From Pelmatolapia mariae (taxonomy: Eukaryota; Chordata; Actinopteri; Cichliformes; Cichlidae), in NCBI RefSeq assembly GCF_036321145.2, contig NC_086229.1, positions 2,825,001-2,889,000 of the forward strand: DNA of 64,000 bases, written 5' to 3'. The notes beneath the pieces were generated by a model. The model was not told the origin of the DNA, made no database searches, and saw only the letters and a list, made by a program, of their open reading frames with translations. Numbering within the stretch: position 1 is the stretch's first letter; the number at the start of each line of letters is the position of its first letter. Shown one piece after another: positions 10,000-19,812 of the stretch. Made by a program: the position numbers and the translations under genes.

Positions 10000-10260
10000 T
10001 GTAGAGACGTCAGGTCTGAAATTCCTGGAGCCAGGAGATTTTCTGACTGAGGCCAGACCCACAAAATCAGACACTTCCTTTGATAGATCCAAATCTTGTA
10101 CCGGTTAAAGGACTCAGTATAAGATTTGGGGACCGATGAGCTACTAGAAGATGGATCTTCAAAGTCCTCATCCCCACAATGTTGTGCACCATCAGACTCT
10201 TCTCTCTCATTACATGAGCCAGTAAAAATTTTGGTTTCTTCATTAGTTGGAAATGCTTCC
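10000..10260 (-). pseudogene. Repeat-derived ORF remnant upstream of exon C1
   Basis: The minus strand holds an acidic, Ser-rich stretch (EDFEDPSSSSS, then SVPKSYTESFN) followed in a shifted frame by DLSKEVSDFVGLA and, in another frame, NLLAPG. This order recalls a widespread teleost repeat-encoded ORF in which a Ser/Asp stretch is followed by a DLxLSKE...LLAPG helix. I suggest a frame-shifted remnant. It occurs at the same place before every C exon (eight copies). Confidence 0.4.
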
Positions 10261-10287
10261 CTAATTTTGTGATTGTTAGTCTATCTT

Positions 10288-10889
10288 TGTCATGGCCTTG
10301 AGCTGTTTGACCTAGGGTTTTTAAGTCTTTTAGCAGTCATGTCATTTGTAAAGTTTTTATTTAAATATTCTGTTTGGTTCTTCATTTGTGTGTTTTTAGT
10401 GTTTATGTTTTATAATTGTACTTTTCTTAAGTGTTTTTAGTCTACTTCTTAGTTCTGGGTTGTATTAGAGTTTAGTTTTTCTCTCAGTGTCTCTTGTTCC
10501 ATTTTTTGTGTGTCTGCATTTCCATGTTTAGTTATCACTTCTCACTTCCTGCTTTATTGGATAGTTATTCATCCCTTGCTCTTTACTGTGAGTTTTACTT
10601 CCCTCATCTTATTATCTGTTCTTTTACATCTGTGTCTCATTTTCCCAACTGTCTCTACTCCCCTGATTACCCTTCTCTGTGTGTATATATAGTGCTGATT
10701 TCTCTCAGTCCTGGTCAAAACATCAACTCTACTTCTCAGTGAATTTTCTTCATGTACTTCTGCTGTATTTCTTCTATTTCTTTCAGCCCAGTGTATTTCC
10801 AAGTTCCATGTTCCGCTAGTTATGGTTTTCAATTTTCTTTTAGACGTTATATGTTCCCCTATTTGACTTTCCTCTAAAACAGCCTAACA
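10288..10889 (+). repeat. Solo-LTR-like repeat, array copy 1
   Basis: The T-rich segment starts TGTCATGGCC and ends CCTAACA, with a TATATATAG box near 10685. Its general layout resembles the solo LTR at 31459-32120 read in reverse. No target duplication is obvious. It is part of the duplicated unit, so it predates array expansion. Confidence 0.45.
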
Positions 10890-11045
10890 AAGATTCAAAT
10901 CCTCTCTTCATTTAGAGCTCTCTGGTGATTTGTGCCATAACTTCAACATTAAATATAAAACAAGCTCAAACTGAAAGAGCACAAAGAGCTATCAATTTAA
11001 AATATATTGGAATTTATGAGGTGCCGTAAGGGACATTATTACTGA

Positions 11046-11172
11046 AACGCTCTCACACACACACTACTGAAATTTTACCTCTCACACACACTATTGAAAT
11101 TTTACCTCTCACACACACTACTGAAATTTTACCTCTCACACACACTACTGAAATGCTCTCACACACACTACT
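11046..11172 (-). repeat. 23-bp minisatellite, short left-arm version
   Basis: About five imperfect copies of CTCTCACACACACTACTGAAA lie next to the left terminus, some with a TTTTAC insertion. It is the inverted counterpart of the large array at 17345-17925. Confidence 0.75.
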
Positions 11173-11183
11173 GAAAAACCAAA

Positions 11184-11840
11184 GCATTTCAGTTGAACAG
11201 GAAGGTGTTTCAGTCGAACAGGAAGGCATTTCAGTTAAACAGGAAGGTGTTTCAGTTGAACAGGAAGGTATTTCAGTTAAACAGGAAGGCGTTTCAGTTG
11301 AACAGGAAGGCGTTTCAGTGGAACAGGAAGGCATTTCAGTTGAACAGGAAGGCGTTTCAGTGGAACAGGAAGGCGTTTCAGTTAAACAGGAAGGCATTTC
11401 AGTTAAACAGGAAGGCGTTTCAGTTAAACAGGAAGGCGTTTCAGTTGAACAGGAAGGCATTTCAGTTAAACAGGAAGGCGTTTCAGTTGAACAGGAAGGC
11501 GTTTCAGTTAAACAGGAAGGCATTTCAGTTAAACAGGAAGGCGTTTCAGTTGAACAGGAAGGCGTTTCAGTTAAACAGGAAGGCATTTCAGTTAAACAGG
11601 AAGGCGTTTCAGTTGAACAGGAAGGCGTTTCAGTTAAACAGGAAGGCATTTCAGTTAAACAGGAAGGCATTTCAGTTAAACAGGAAGGCGTTTCAGTTAA
11701 ACAGGAAAGCGTTTCAGTCGAACAGGAAGGCATTTCAGTTAAACAGGAAGGCGTTTCAGTTAAACAGGAAGGCATTTCAGTTGAACAGGAAGGCGTTTCA
11801 GTTAAACAGGAAGGCGTTTCAGTTGAACAGGAAGTTGTTT
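11184..11840 (+). repeat. 21-bp minisatellite, about 31 copies
   Basis: The unit is GGCGTTTCAGTTAAACAGGAA with variants GGCATT, GGTGTT and TTGAAC. Because 21 is divisible by three and the unit has no stop in several frames, long false reading frames of 230-285 codons appear on both strands. The right arm keeps only about two copies (17293-17345). Confidence 0.9.
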
Positions 11841-11955
11841 CTTGACACGAAAACTGAAGGAAAAAGTGGTAGATTTCAAACAAACCACTACACAGATGTC
11901 TACTCAGCAACCTGCTAGTAGCCTAAGTGAAGCAGCTGCATTACTTAACAATATA

Positions 11956-12440
11956 TAAGCCTCAGCATAAGTCAAAATTTAGAATAGCAGACGGGCATTA
12001 TCCTGGTTAATTTTTTTATGTGCTTTTTGTCTTTTTTAGCAAAGAAAAAATATCTTAAAATCATTAATAAAACCAGGGAGAGAAGGCTTAGCGTTCCTCC
12101 ATTTAGCACAATGGATATGATATTTACTCAAAAGTATGATGATGACACCCAATGCTAGATGATCCATATAAAAAAATTTATGATGTAATTCAAATAGTGG
12201 CACATCATTAATATTTAGGGAAATCCAATTTTTTTAAGTTGCACCATATCCATTGTGTGATAGGGCATAGAAAAAAAGATGTTCTAGGGTTTCATTTTCA
12301 TCAGTACAAAAGGAACATTGATCCACCTCAAAACCAAATCTCTTTTTTAGTAATTCTGCCACAGGATTAATTTTGTTTATTACTTTAAGTGTGTTTCTTC
12401 AACTTTAGGTAGAATAGGCTATCTCATAAATTTTTAGTAT
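11956..12440 (-). pseudogene. L1/Tx1-type LINE, 3' part
   Basis: Minus-strand translation shows the C-terminal block CTDENETLEHLFF followed by residues typical of L1-type ORF2 ends, with frame breaks. It is the continuation of the LINE at 15964-16852, split by the Gypsy insertion at 12441. Confidence 0.55.
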
Positions 12441-12686
12441 TGTGGCGAGCTCAGTCACGGAGGAGACAAAGGTTTCTTTGGGAGCACCCGTTTATTTACA
12501 ACCGGCCCAGAACACTGCCGCTACCTCCCTCCTCAGCGTGGCAACAACATAAAACAACAAAAAAAGGCGCTCTCTCACCGGAAACACAGTCGCCGAGAGA
12601 GCGCGTCACTCGTCACCATAACAACATGACAACAAACACATAACTGTAATAACCGAACAAACCCCGAACAGCCCTGGCCCGCTACA
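12441..12686 (-). repeat. Gypsy 3' LTR
   Basis: This 246-bp LTR begins TGTGGCGAGC and ends CCCGCTACA on the plus strand. It is near-identical to the partner LTR at 15714, indicating a fairly recent insertion. Confidence 0.88.
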
Positions 12687-12704
12687 TAGCCCCCACCTAA
12701 GTGG

Positions 12705-13210
12705 TCAGTCGTCCCCGACAGCCCCATTACCCCACACAAAGTCCTGTAAGTGTCCGGGTGCCTTCTTCTGGCGCACCGGCTGGTCTCGACCGGCGGGGGA
12801 AAAGTCACTCGGATCAGAACCTGGGGTGTCACCAGCATCCCCTGCCCCGGCGTCTGCCGGTACGGTGAAAGCCTGTCTCGGTGCAACACCACCATGCGCC
12901 CCGGGCCCGGCATGCGGATACGGTACACCACTTCCGTTAGCCGCTCCACGACCTCCGCCGGCCCTTGCCAGTGACTGCACAGTTTGGGGGACACTCCTGT
13001 CTTGCGAACCGGGCAGTACACCCAAACCTTGTCGCCAGGCACAAAAGCCTCCCCCCGGCACTTGGTGTCGTAGGCTCTTTTCTGTCGTACTCCGGCGCTG
13101 GCCTGGGCCTGGCTGGTGTAGTCGTGAACCACCTGCAGCCGCTCCCTCAGCCTCCTGTAGTAGTCCATCTCTGGCCCACCGTCAATGTCCGGCTCGGGGG
13201 GGGGGACCCA
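12705..13210 (-). pseudogene. Gypsy integrase C-terminal domain remnant
   Basis: The minus strand encodes LRERLQVVHDYTSQAQ, then RQKRAYDTKC and GDKVWVYCPV, and LVXXHWQGPAEVVERL-like residues ending in VVLHRDRLSPY. This is the usual order of the Gypsy integrase tail (helical linker, GDxVWV strand, GP-x-V block). It is separated by a frame change from the RT piece upstream. Confidence 0.75.
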
Positions 13211-13659
13211 AACACCAGATCCACAGGCGTCCGGAGCTCCCGCCCAAACATCAAAGCGGCAGGCGTGCACTGGCTGGACTCCTGAACCGCAGTCCGATAT
13301 GACCAAAGGACCAGGGGCAGATGTCGGTCCCAATCCCGCTGGTGGCGGCTGGTGAGAATGGCGAGCTGGGTAGCCAGTGTGCGGCACTTCGCAGGGTTGA
13401 GCCGCAGCCCAGCTCGACGGATGGCGCTGAAGACCTCGCTCAGGTGAGACAGTGCACTGTCGAAGTCGCCACCGTGCACCAACATGTCATCCAGATACAC
13501 AACACAGCGGCTACGAGGGATGTTCACGAGCACCCTCTCCATCAGCCTCTCAAACATCGCTGGCGCATTGCAGAGCCCAAATGGCATGACCCTGAACTGC
13601 CACAGCCCCTGTCCAATGGTGAATGCAGTCTTAGGCCTTGCTTCGGGGGCTAGCTCCAC
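13147..13659 (-). pseudogene. Gypsy RT palm joined to integrase C-terminal part
   Basis: It starts with GLWQFRVMPFGLCNAPAMF and the catalytic YLDDMLVHGG of Gypsy reverse transcriptase. It continues to LRLNPAKC and then passes directly into LPLVLWSYRTAVQES and FGRELRTPVDLVFG, which belong near the end of the integrase. About 500 residues normally found between these points are missing, but the join is in frame. The product could not reverse transcribe or integrate. Confidence 0.85.
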
Positions 13660-13725
13660 TTGCCACTAGCCGCTGCATAGGTCGAGGGAGCTGAACCAGC
13701 TGGAGCCGGTAACGTAATCCAGGGC

Positions 13726-15018
13726 CTAGTCGATCCGTGGAAGCGGGTACGAGTCCTTCTTGGTGACTGCATTGAGACGGCGAAAATCCACGCAGAACCT
13801 CGGGCTGCCATGCTTCTTCCCCACCAGGACCACGGGTGCCGCCCATGGGCTGTTGGACGGCTCGATCACCCCAGCCGCAGCCATCTCACGGATCTTTTCC
13901 TCTGCCACCTGCTGTTTGGAGAGGGGCAGCCGGTGTGGGCGCAGACGGATGGGTTGAGCAGAGCCGCTGTCGATGGTGTGCTGGACCAGCCCCGTCTGCC
14001 TGCAGTCTTTGTCACTGGCGGCAAAGATGTCCACATTCTCGTCCAGGAGGCACCTCAACCGCTGGCGCTGGTCAACGTTGAGACCTACGCTGCTGCGCTG
14101 CCACAGGTCACCAACAGCCTCAGTTGTCTCGGTCGAGGGAGATTTGTCGGGCTGAGAGGCCGGGGCTGAGGTGAGTAGAGATGACCCGGAGCCACCGGCA
14201 CCCGAAATCTGCTGAGCGGCAGCCGCCCGACGCCTGTCTCGTCTGGCTCGGGTTCCCTCCGCTCCCTGCTTTTGACCGCACTGGAGGGCAAGAGTCTCTG
14301 TGCCAAGAGTGATAGCCCGCTTTGCGGTGTCGACGCAGGCCCCCCAGTGGGTCAGCAGATCAAGGCCGATGATGCCCTGGTCTTGAATGTCAGCAAGCCA
14401 GAAGTCGTGCACCAGCTCCAGATCCATCACTCGGACCCGCAACGGTTTCTTCCCCCGCATATCAGCCCTCTCACCCGTCACCGTCATCAGCTGGGTGTCG
14501 GTGGGCGACCAACCCTTCACCAATGGCCCGGACGTTCCAGGGAGCACGCCAGGTCGTATCAGGGAAATGGTGGACCCCGTGTCCACCAGGGCCTGGCATG
14601 GCAGGTCCTCAACACAGCAGCTCAGGTAGAGTCCCTTGAGGTGCCCAACTCGGCCCACCACCGTGCATCGTCCTTGGAGGGGGGCAGGAAGCTGGAGCAG
14701 TGGTCCCCTCACTACACCGCTCCCTCCCTGTTTCCCTGAGGCTGCGTAGTCCTGGTCTTCGGGACAAGGTGCTGGGCAGTCACGCGCCACGTGGCCAGGC
14801 TCATTGCACCGGTAGCAGCGGTCGGTCGGTCGACGGGGACGCCTCCGGGGCACCGAGGGTTGCAGCTGGCATATCTCGGCGACCTCCCCCTCCCCGTCGC
14901 AGTCTGCGACTCTGATTTGGGGGCAGTTTGGGGGGGGCACCTGCTGGTTAGGTTGCGAGGTGAACACCAGCTCGGCCCTCTCAGCCTCAAGGAGCGCCTC
15001 ACGGAGAGTTTGAGGCAT
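13726..15018 (-). pseudogene. Gypsy zinc knuckle, protease and RT N-terminus
   Basis: The 430-codon frame contains a CCHC zinc knuckle (CYRCNEPGHVARDC, near residues 70-84), an aspartic protease active site (LVDTGSTISLI, near residue 145) with the later LRVRVMDLELVHDF strand region, and the beginning of reverse transcriptase (SPWAAPVVLVGKK, FCVDFRRLNAVT). It ends at a stop just after YPLPRID, and the RT resumes in another frame at 13659. The order is that of Ty3/Gypsy elements. Confidence 0.88.
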
Positions 15019-15712
15019 GGCCAGGCGGACGTGTTGACGTAGTCGCTCTGGAAAAAGTCCTCGCAGAAAAGCATGCAGGCTAAGCTCCTCACGGGCTGCT
15101 GCTGGGAACTCCGGGTAGCTACGACGAGCACGTCCGCTGCAAAGGTGCCCAGGCTCTCCCCCGGCCGACAGCTCCGGTTGGTCAGCTGCTCTCTGCTCTG
15201 ATCAGTGGAGTGCCGCTGCCCGAATCGCCTCTCGGTGCTATGGTGAGGGTCTGGAGCTCATGCTGCTCTGACGGGGCTAGGTCAAGGAGTACCTGCAGTG
15301 CATCTCCTTCCAATGCTAGCGCTAAGTGTGTAGCAGCCTCTTCGTCGCTCCAGCCATTATGCCTCGCGGCTAGCTAGCCGTACTTGTGAGAGGTAGGGCT
15401 CTAGCGGGGTTAGCCCATTGTATTTCGGTACCTTAGCTGGCATTGCAGGCGTCACTGCTCGCTGTCGGGGGCTCGGTGTGTCGGTCGACAGAGGCAGCCC
15501 ATGAAGCATTGCCCTAGCACCTGTCGCGACGGGCCGCCGCCGCGGTGCGCTTGCGCCGTCGGGACCCGTCGGGGGACTTACATGGCCGCTCGCTTCCTCT
15601 CTCCTCGATCGCCAGCTTCCCAAGCAGCGGATGCTCTCCTCGACAGCTTGCTCCAGCCTCCGAATGTCTCTCTCCATTATGGCGAGGGTGAGCAATCCCA
15701 CTTCTGACACCA
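15019..15712 (-). pseudogene. Gypsy gag region, broken
   Basis: A short frame (15357-15731) with a coiled-coil-like start (TLAIMERDIRRLEQAVEESI) and Pro/Arg-rich sequence lies right after the primer site and ends in KVPKYNGLTPLEPYLSQV, which fits the start of a Gypsy capsid. A second piece continues to 14712 in another frame. Several frame breaks make it non-functional. Confidence 0.65.
15696..15712 (-). other. Gypsy primer binding site (tRNA-Leu-like)
   Basis: Directly inside the 5' LTR the minus strand reads TGGTGTCAGAAGTGGGA, complementary to the 3' end of a vertebrate tRNA-Leu including CCA. The tRNA match is from memory. Confidence 0.7.
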
Positions 15713-15713
15713 A

Positions 15714-15959
15714 TGTGGCGAGCTCAGTCACGGAGGAGACAAAGGTTTCTTTGGGAGCACCCGTTTATTTACAAGCGGCCTAGAACACTGCCGCTACCTC
15801 CCTCCTCAGCGCGGCAACAACATAAAACAACAAAAAAAGGCGCTCTCTCACCGGAAACACAGTCGCCGAGAGAGCGCGTCACTCGTGACCATAACAACAT
15901 GACAACAAACACATAACTGTAATAACCGAACAAACCCCGAACAGCCCTGGCCCGCTACA
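15714..15959 (-). repeat. Gypsy 5' LTR
   Basis: This LTR has the same 246 bp as the copy at 12441 with few differences, and is followed by the GTAT target duplicate at 15960. Confidence 0.88.
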
Positions 15960-15963
15960 GTAT

Positions 15964-16852
15964 GCTTTATCCAGTATATGAAATAACTAAATTAGAACCA
16001 TGCAATGTAACCATTCTGTTGTAACTATGAAATATTTTGTCTTTGAAGAAACTACTAATAAATCTATTATTGCATTCTTATCAAACAGCTGACATTGCCC
16101 TAGCAATAAATTTGGGAGCACAGATGGGAACTTATTGTATATCATAACATTTTTAATCAAATGAAGCAGAGGCAGTGGGACCAGTTCACAAAATTTGTTA
16201 TATTCTCTTTGAGAACAGTTTAGACAATATTTTTCTGAGATGTTTCAATGTAATGGGTTTTATTCCTCCACAAAAATTTGAAAATAACTGTGTTAGCCTT
16301 ATTAATGTTTTTAGAGGAGATATATAGAGAGTGACAAGGATAAATCAATTTGGAGATGCCTTCAGCTTTAGATAGGATGTTTCTGCCAATAATAGCGAGG
16401 TCTCTGGTTAACCACTGGCTAAGTGATTTCTTCATCTCCATGATACAGTTAGAAATATTAGTGTCTTCTCTGCTAATTGTTTTTTTTTAGATATTATCAG
16501 CCCTATATATTTAACTTTAGGTTCAACTCTAACCAAAGCTATTGAAGAGTCAGAGCTTGTATGAATCGGGAGTAGTTCACATTTTTTGATACTGAGAGAT
16601 AAACGAGAAGCATTAGAGAAAATTTAGTTTTCTCCACCACGTATTTCTCTTTAAAAAAAATAGATGTATCATCTGCGATTTGACTTATTTTGAAGTCTTT
16701 ATTAAAAATTGATATTCCTTGTATGTCGTTAGAATTTTTGATTAATAGTGTTAACAACTGAGTTGCCAATATAAAAAGCTTAGGGGAAACAGGACATACT
16801 TGCCGAATTCCCTCTTGCACCTTGAATCCATTCCTTGATTCAAGGAAGCTAA
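15964..16852 (-). pseudogene. L1/Tx1-type LINE reverse transcriptase remnant
   Basis: The minus strand shows EGIRQVCPVSPKLFILATQ, then FKISQIADDTSIFFK, in which ADD stands where L1-type elements have the catalytic (F/Y)ADD box, and after a break, WLTRDLAIIGRNILSKAEGI. These blocks and their order match L1/Tx1 LINE ORF2. The copy starts within RT (5' truncated), has stops and frame changes, and its 3' part lies beyond the Gypsy insertion at 11956-12440. Confidence 0.75.
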
Positions 16853-16895
16853 AATATTGTTAAGTAATGTGGCTGCTTCACTTAGGCTACAAGCA

Positions 16896-17220
16896 CAGCC
16901 GTCCCCAACCCCCAGGTCCTGGACCAGTACCAGTCTGTGAGTCGTTTGGTACCGGGTCACAAGAGTTGAGGGTTGAGTTTGAAATTGATTGTTTTCAGGG
17001 TATTTATCGGGTTTTTTTTATTTATTTATTTTTTTTATCGTTTATATTGTTAACTCGGTTTCCTTGGGTCTTTTCCCGTGTGTTATAATTAAATCTTCTG
17101 TTTTTGGAAGCGGTACTGGTTTTATTTTATTGTATTTATCCAAGACAACTTAAAGGCCGGTCCATGAAATTATTGTCAGCCATAAATGGTACGTGGTGAA
17201 AAAAAGGTTGGGGACCGCTG
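16896..17220. mobile_element. Non-autonomous hAT-type MITE
   Basis: The 325-bp insert has imperfect terminal inverted repeats, CAGCCGTCCCCAACC and GGTTGGGGACCGCTG. An 8-bp duplication flanks it: TACAAGCA (16888-16895) and TACTAGCA (17221-17228), with one mismatch. The empty site is visible in the opposite arm near 11918-11925. No transposase is present. The 8-bp TSD and termini fit the hAT superfamily. Confidence 0.8.
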
Positions 17221-17344
17221 TACTAGCAGGCTGTTGAGTAGACATCCTTGTAGTGTTTTGCAATATACCACTTTTTCCATCAGTTTCCTTGTCAGGAAAC
17301 AACTTCCTGTTCAGCGGAAATGCCTCTGGTTTCAGTGGAGTGCG

Positions 17345-17925
17345 TGAGAGCATTTCAGTAGTGTGTGTGAGAGCGTTTCAGTTGTGTGTGTGAGAGCGTT
17401 TCAGTAGTGTGTGTGAGAGCATTTCAGTAGTGTGTGTGAGAGCGTTTCAGTAGTGTGTGTGAGAGCGTTTCAGTAGTGTGTGTGAGAGCGTTTCAGTTGT
17501 GTGCGAGAGCGTTTCAGTAGTGTGTGTGAGAGGTAAAATTTCAGTAGTGTGTGTGAGAGTTTAATTTCAGTAGTGTGTGTGAGAGCGTTTCAGTAGTGTG
17601 TGTGAGAGCATTTCAGTAGTGTGTGTGAGAGCGTTTCAGTTGTGTGTGTGAGAGCGTTTCAGTAGTGTGTGTGAGAGCATTTCAGTAGTGTGTTTGAGAG
17701 CGTTTCAGTAGTGTGTTTGAGAGCCTTTCAGTAGTGTGTGTGAGAGCGTTTCAGTAGTGTGTGTGAGAGCGTTTCAGTAGTGTGTTTGAGAGCATTTCAG
17801 TAGTGTGTTTGAGAGCGTTTCAGTAGTGTGTGTGAGAGCGTTTCAGTAGTGTGTTTGAGAGCATTTCAGTAGTGTGTGTGAGAGCGTTTCAGTAGTGTGT
17901 GTGAGAGCGTTTCAGTAATAATGTC
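17345..17925 (+). repeat. 23-bp minisatellite, about 25 copies
   Basis: The tandem unit is GAGAGCGTTTCAGTAGTGTG plus TGT, with GCATTT, TTGAGA and TTGTGT variants. It forms most of the right arm of the inverted-arm element and ends one unit before the terminus. Confidence 0.9.
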
Positions 17926-18370
17926 CCTTACGGCACCTCATAGGAATTAATAAACATTAGACTGTGACACAGTCCTACATATCAAACTGAGAAAACAGTC
18001 TGCTTTGATGGTGGACTTGTTCTGTTTTCCTACAGAGCACTACGTCATCTTCTTATATCAACATCTGCCAGTCTGTGTACAGGGAATGAGGAAACCCCGT
18101 TCATTTACTGAGATCAACAGCAGACTTTCCAGTGTAAGACTTCATAAATATGTGAACACGAGCTGACTCTGGAACAGCTTCTATACAATCATGGACTGTA
18201 AAACAGAGGCAGGTGCCACCCTCTCTCTCCTGCACTGTACGGCTCAACTCACATACAGCAAACCTGCACTGATTCTACATATGTCACATTCCCATGATGC
18301 ATCACAGGCTGTTTGATTGGATCTTTTTCATTGATGATTTGTAATGTGGACAAACAGATGTTATTCTCAC

Positions 18371-18685
18371 CTTTGACACTGAGAGTCACTGATTTCTGTA
18401 GCAGCATGTGTCCATCCTTGTTGTAGACGGTGCAGGTGTAGACTCCACTGTCAGTGAGGTGGAGGTCTTTCAGGGTCAGACTGAGGTCTCCATTTTTTAT
18501 TTGCTCGTTCTTCACTTCTGTGCGACTTTGTATGTAAGACTGGTTTTGGTCTCTCTGATAAACGTGGACTTTCTTGTCTTCGTGTTTCCACTCCGCTGTG
18601 ACGTCCTGAAGCTTGATATCAGTTGTAAATGGCAGCAGGACAGACTGAACCCCTTTAACTGTTTCCACCATCTGAACCTCAGGAA
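18371..18685 (-). CDS. Ig V-set domain exon B2
   Basis: This 315-nt class B exon has intact splice sites. Differences from the class consensus are YQRDQ (Arg for Lys) and VKGENN after the G-strand. The exon itself is undisturbed even though large insertions lie within a few hundred bases on both sides. Confidence 0.85.
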
Positions 18686-18882
18686 CTGAGAGGAGAATAT
18701 GAGACAGACAGACAGATGTCAGTGAAGGTGATCTTCCATCATCTACAGTTATTATAGTTTGATACTTTCATTGTTTTTATTTAGCGTTGGCCTTTTCTTT
18801 TGAATTCAGTTTATTTTCTGTCAGTTTCCAGAGTGGGTTTGCTCCTTTCACTTTTGTTTTTATTGTGTGTAAATGTGTCAGG

Positions 18883-19202
18883 GATCGTGGCTCAAGAGTT
18901 GGGAGTTCGCCTTGTAATCGGAAGGTTGCCGGTTCGAGCCCCGGCTCGGACAGTCTCGGTCGTTGTGTCCTTGGGCAAGACACTTCACCCGTTGCCTACT
19001 GGTGGTGGTCAGAGGGCCTGGTGGCGCCAGTGTCCGGCAGCCTCGCCTCTGTCAGTGCGCCCCAGGGTGGCTATGGCTACAACGTAACTTGCCATCACCA
19101 GTGTGTGAATGTGTGCGTGAATGGGTGAATGCCTATATATGTAAAGCGCTTTGGGTCCCTTAGGGACCATAAAAGCGCTATATAAATACAGGCCATTTAC
19201 CA
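18883..19202 (+). mobile_element. AFC-like cichlid SINE
   Basis: The tRNA-like head has an A box (GTGGCTCAAGAGTTGGGAG) and a B box (GGTTCGAGCCC), followed by CTTGGGCAAGACACTTCACC and the tail AAAGCGCTATATAAATACAG. This matches my memory of the African cichlid AFC SINE family. It splits the first eight bases of the LTR from the rest. It is the best clue to the host lineage. Confidence 0.7.
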
Positions 19203-19812
19203 TCCTGGGTCGGAGCGACCCAGGATCCCTGAGCAGTTATAAACTTGTTTTATTGTATGTATATTTGGTGTTGCTGCCCCTCTTCTTCCTGTTTGTGGAT
19301 GTGTGTGTGTGTGTGTATACGTGTTTCTGCCAGCGCCGGTTTGCGTGCGCCTTCAGACCTGGTGGGTGTGGCCCTGCTGTTGGATTGACCACACCCAAAG
19401 CCACACACCTGCTCTTGATCAGGCCTCGTCGGGGGAGCTACTTAAGAGAGTCTTGGAGCTCCCACCAATGCGGGATCATTGAGTTAGACTCCCAAGTCAG
19501 TGTGTTAGTGCAGGAAGTTCTGATCGTGTTTGCCCGCAGGGGTCAGTGTCTAACGGCTGCTTCCATTGTTTTCTCCTCAGGAGGAGCGTGGAGAGGAAGG
19601 ACAGCAGGCACAGGGTGTGCAGAGTTATGACAGCGGGGAGCACGAACACGGACGCCACTGGAAGACACACACGGGAGTCTTGGGGAGCACGGGGATTAAT
19701 TGTACATCGTTATTTACTACACTGTAAATAAACGCACTGTTGTTATTCAGAGCTCCGCGCTTGGGTCCTTTTCCCCATACCCCCACGGTCTGCCATGCCG
19801 AACCGTCACAGA

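Larger units (their letters stand above)
12441..15959 (-). mobile_element. Internally deleted Gypsy LTR retrotransposon
   Basis: There are two 246-bp LTRs (12441-12686 and 15714-15959) with TG...CA ends, flanked by GTAT on both sides (12437-12440, 15960-15963). The element reads on the minus strand. A primer binding site fitting tRNA-Leu (TGGTGTCAGAAGTGGGA) adjoins the 15714 LTR, and a G-rich polypurine tract precedes the other. Coding order is gag, CCHC, protease, RT. The sequence then jumps from just after the YLDD box to the integrase C-terminus, removing the RT thumb, RNase H and integrase core. It lies inside the older LINE. Confidence 0.88.
11015..17942. mobile_element. DNA element with long inverted arms and minisatellites
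   Basis: The left end TATGAGGTGCCGTAAGGGAC and the right end are perfect inverted complements. A 6-bp direct repeat GGAATT (11009-11014, 17943-17948) flanks them exactly where other units read GGAATTAATAAA without an insert. The inverted arms run roughly 11015-11952 and 16853-17942. Both contain a 23-bp and a 21-bp tandem repeat at very different copy numbers. No transposase is present, and the centre holds a decayed LINE. The TSD length and termini do not match a superfamily I can name with confidence. Confidence 0.75.

Noticed and set aside
10494..10742. Repeated hydrophobic Phe/Leu-rich plus-strand frames in the spacers
   Set aside because: They are products of T-rich LTR-like sequence, present in each spacer copy, with no start or splice support.
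11053..11918. Open frames of 230-285 codons on both strands in the minisatellite
   Set aside because: They exist only because the 21-bp unit is a multiple of three without stops. There is no start context and no domain.
12575..14306. Long plus-strand GC-rich frames opposite the Gypsy genes
   Set aside because: They are antisense to the minus-strand gag-pol and lack any domain.
17345..17925. CRISPR-like regular repeat array
   Set aside because: The units are directly adjacent with no unique spacers, and the genome is a vertebrate. It is a minisatellite.
18885..18960. tRNA gene
   Set aside because: The A and B boxes belong to the head of a tRNA-derived SINE with its normal body and tail.
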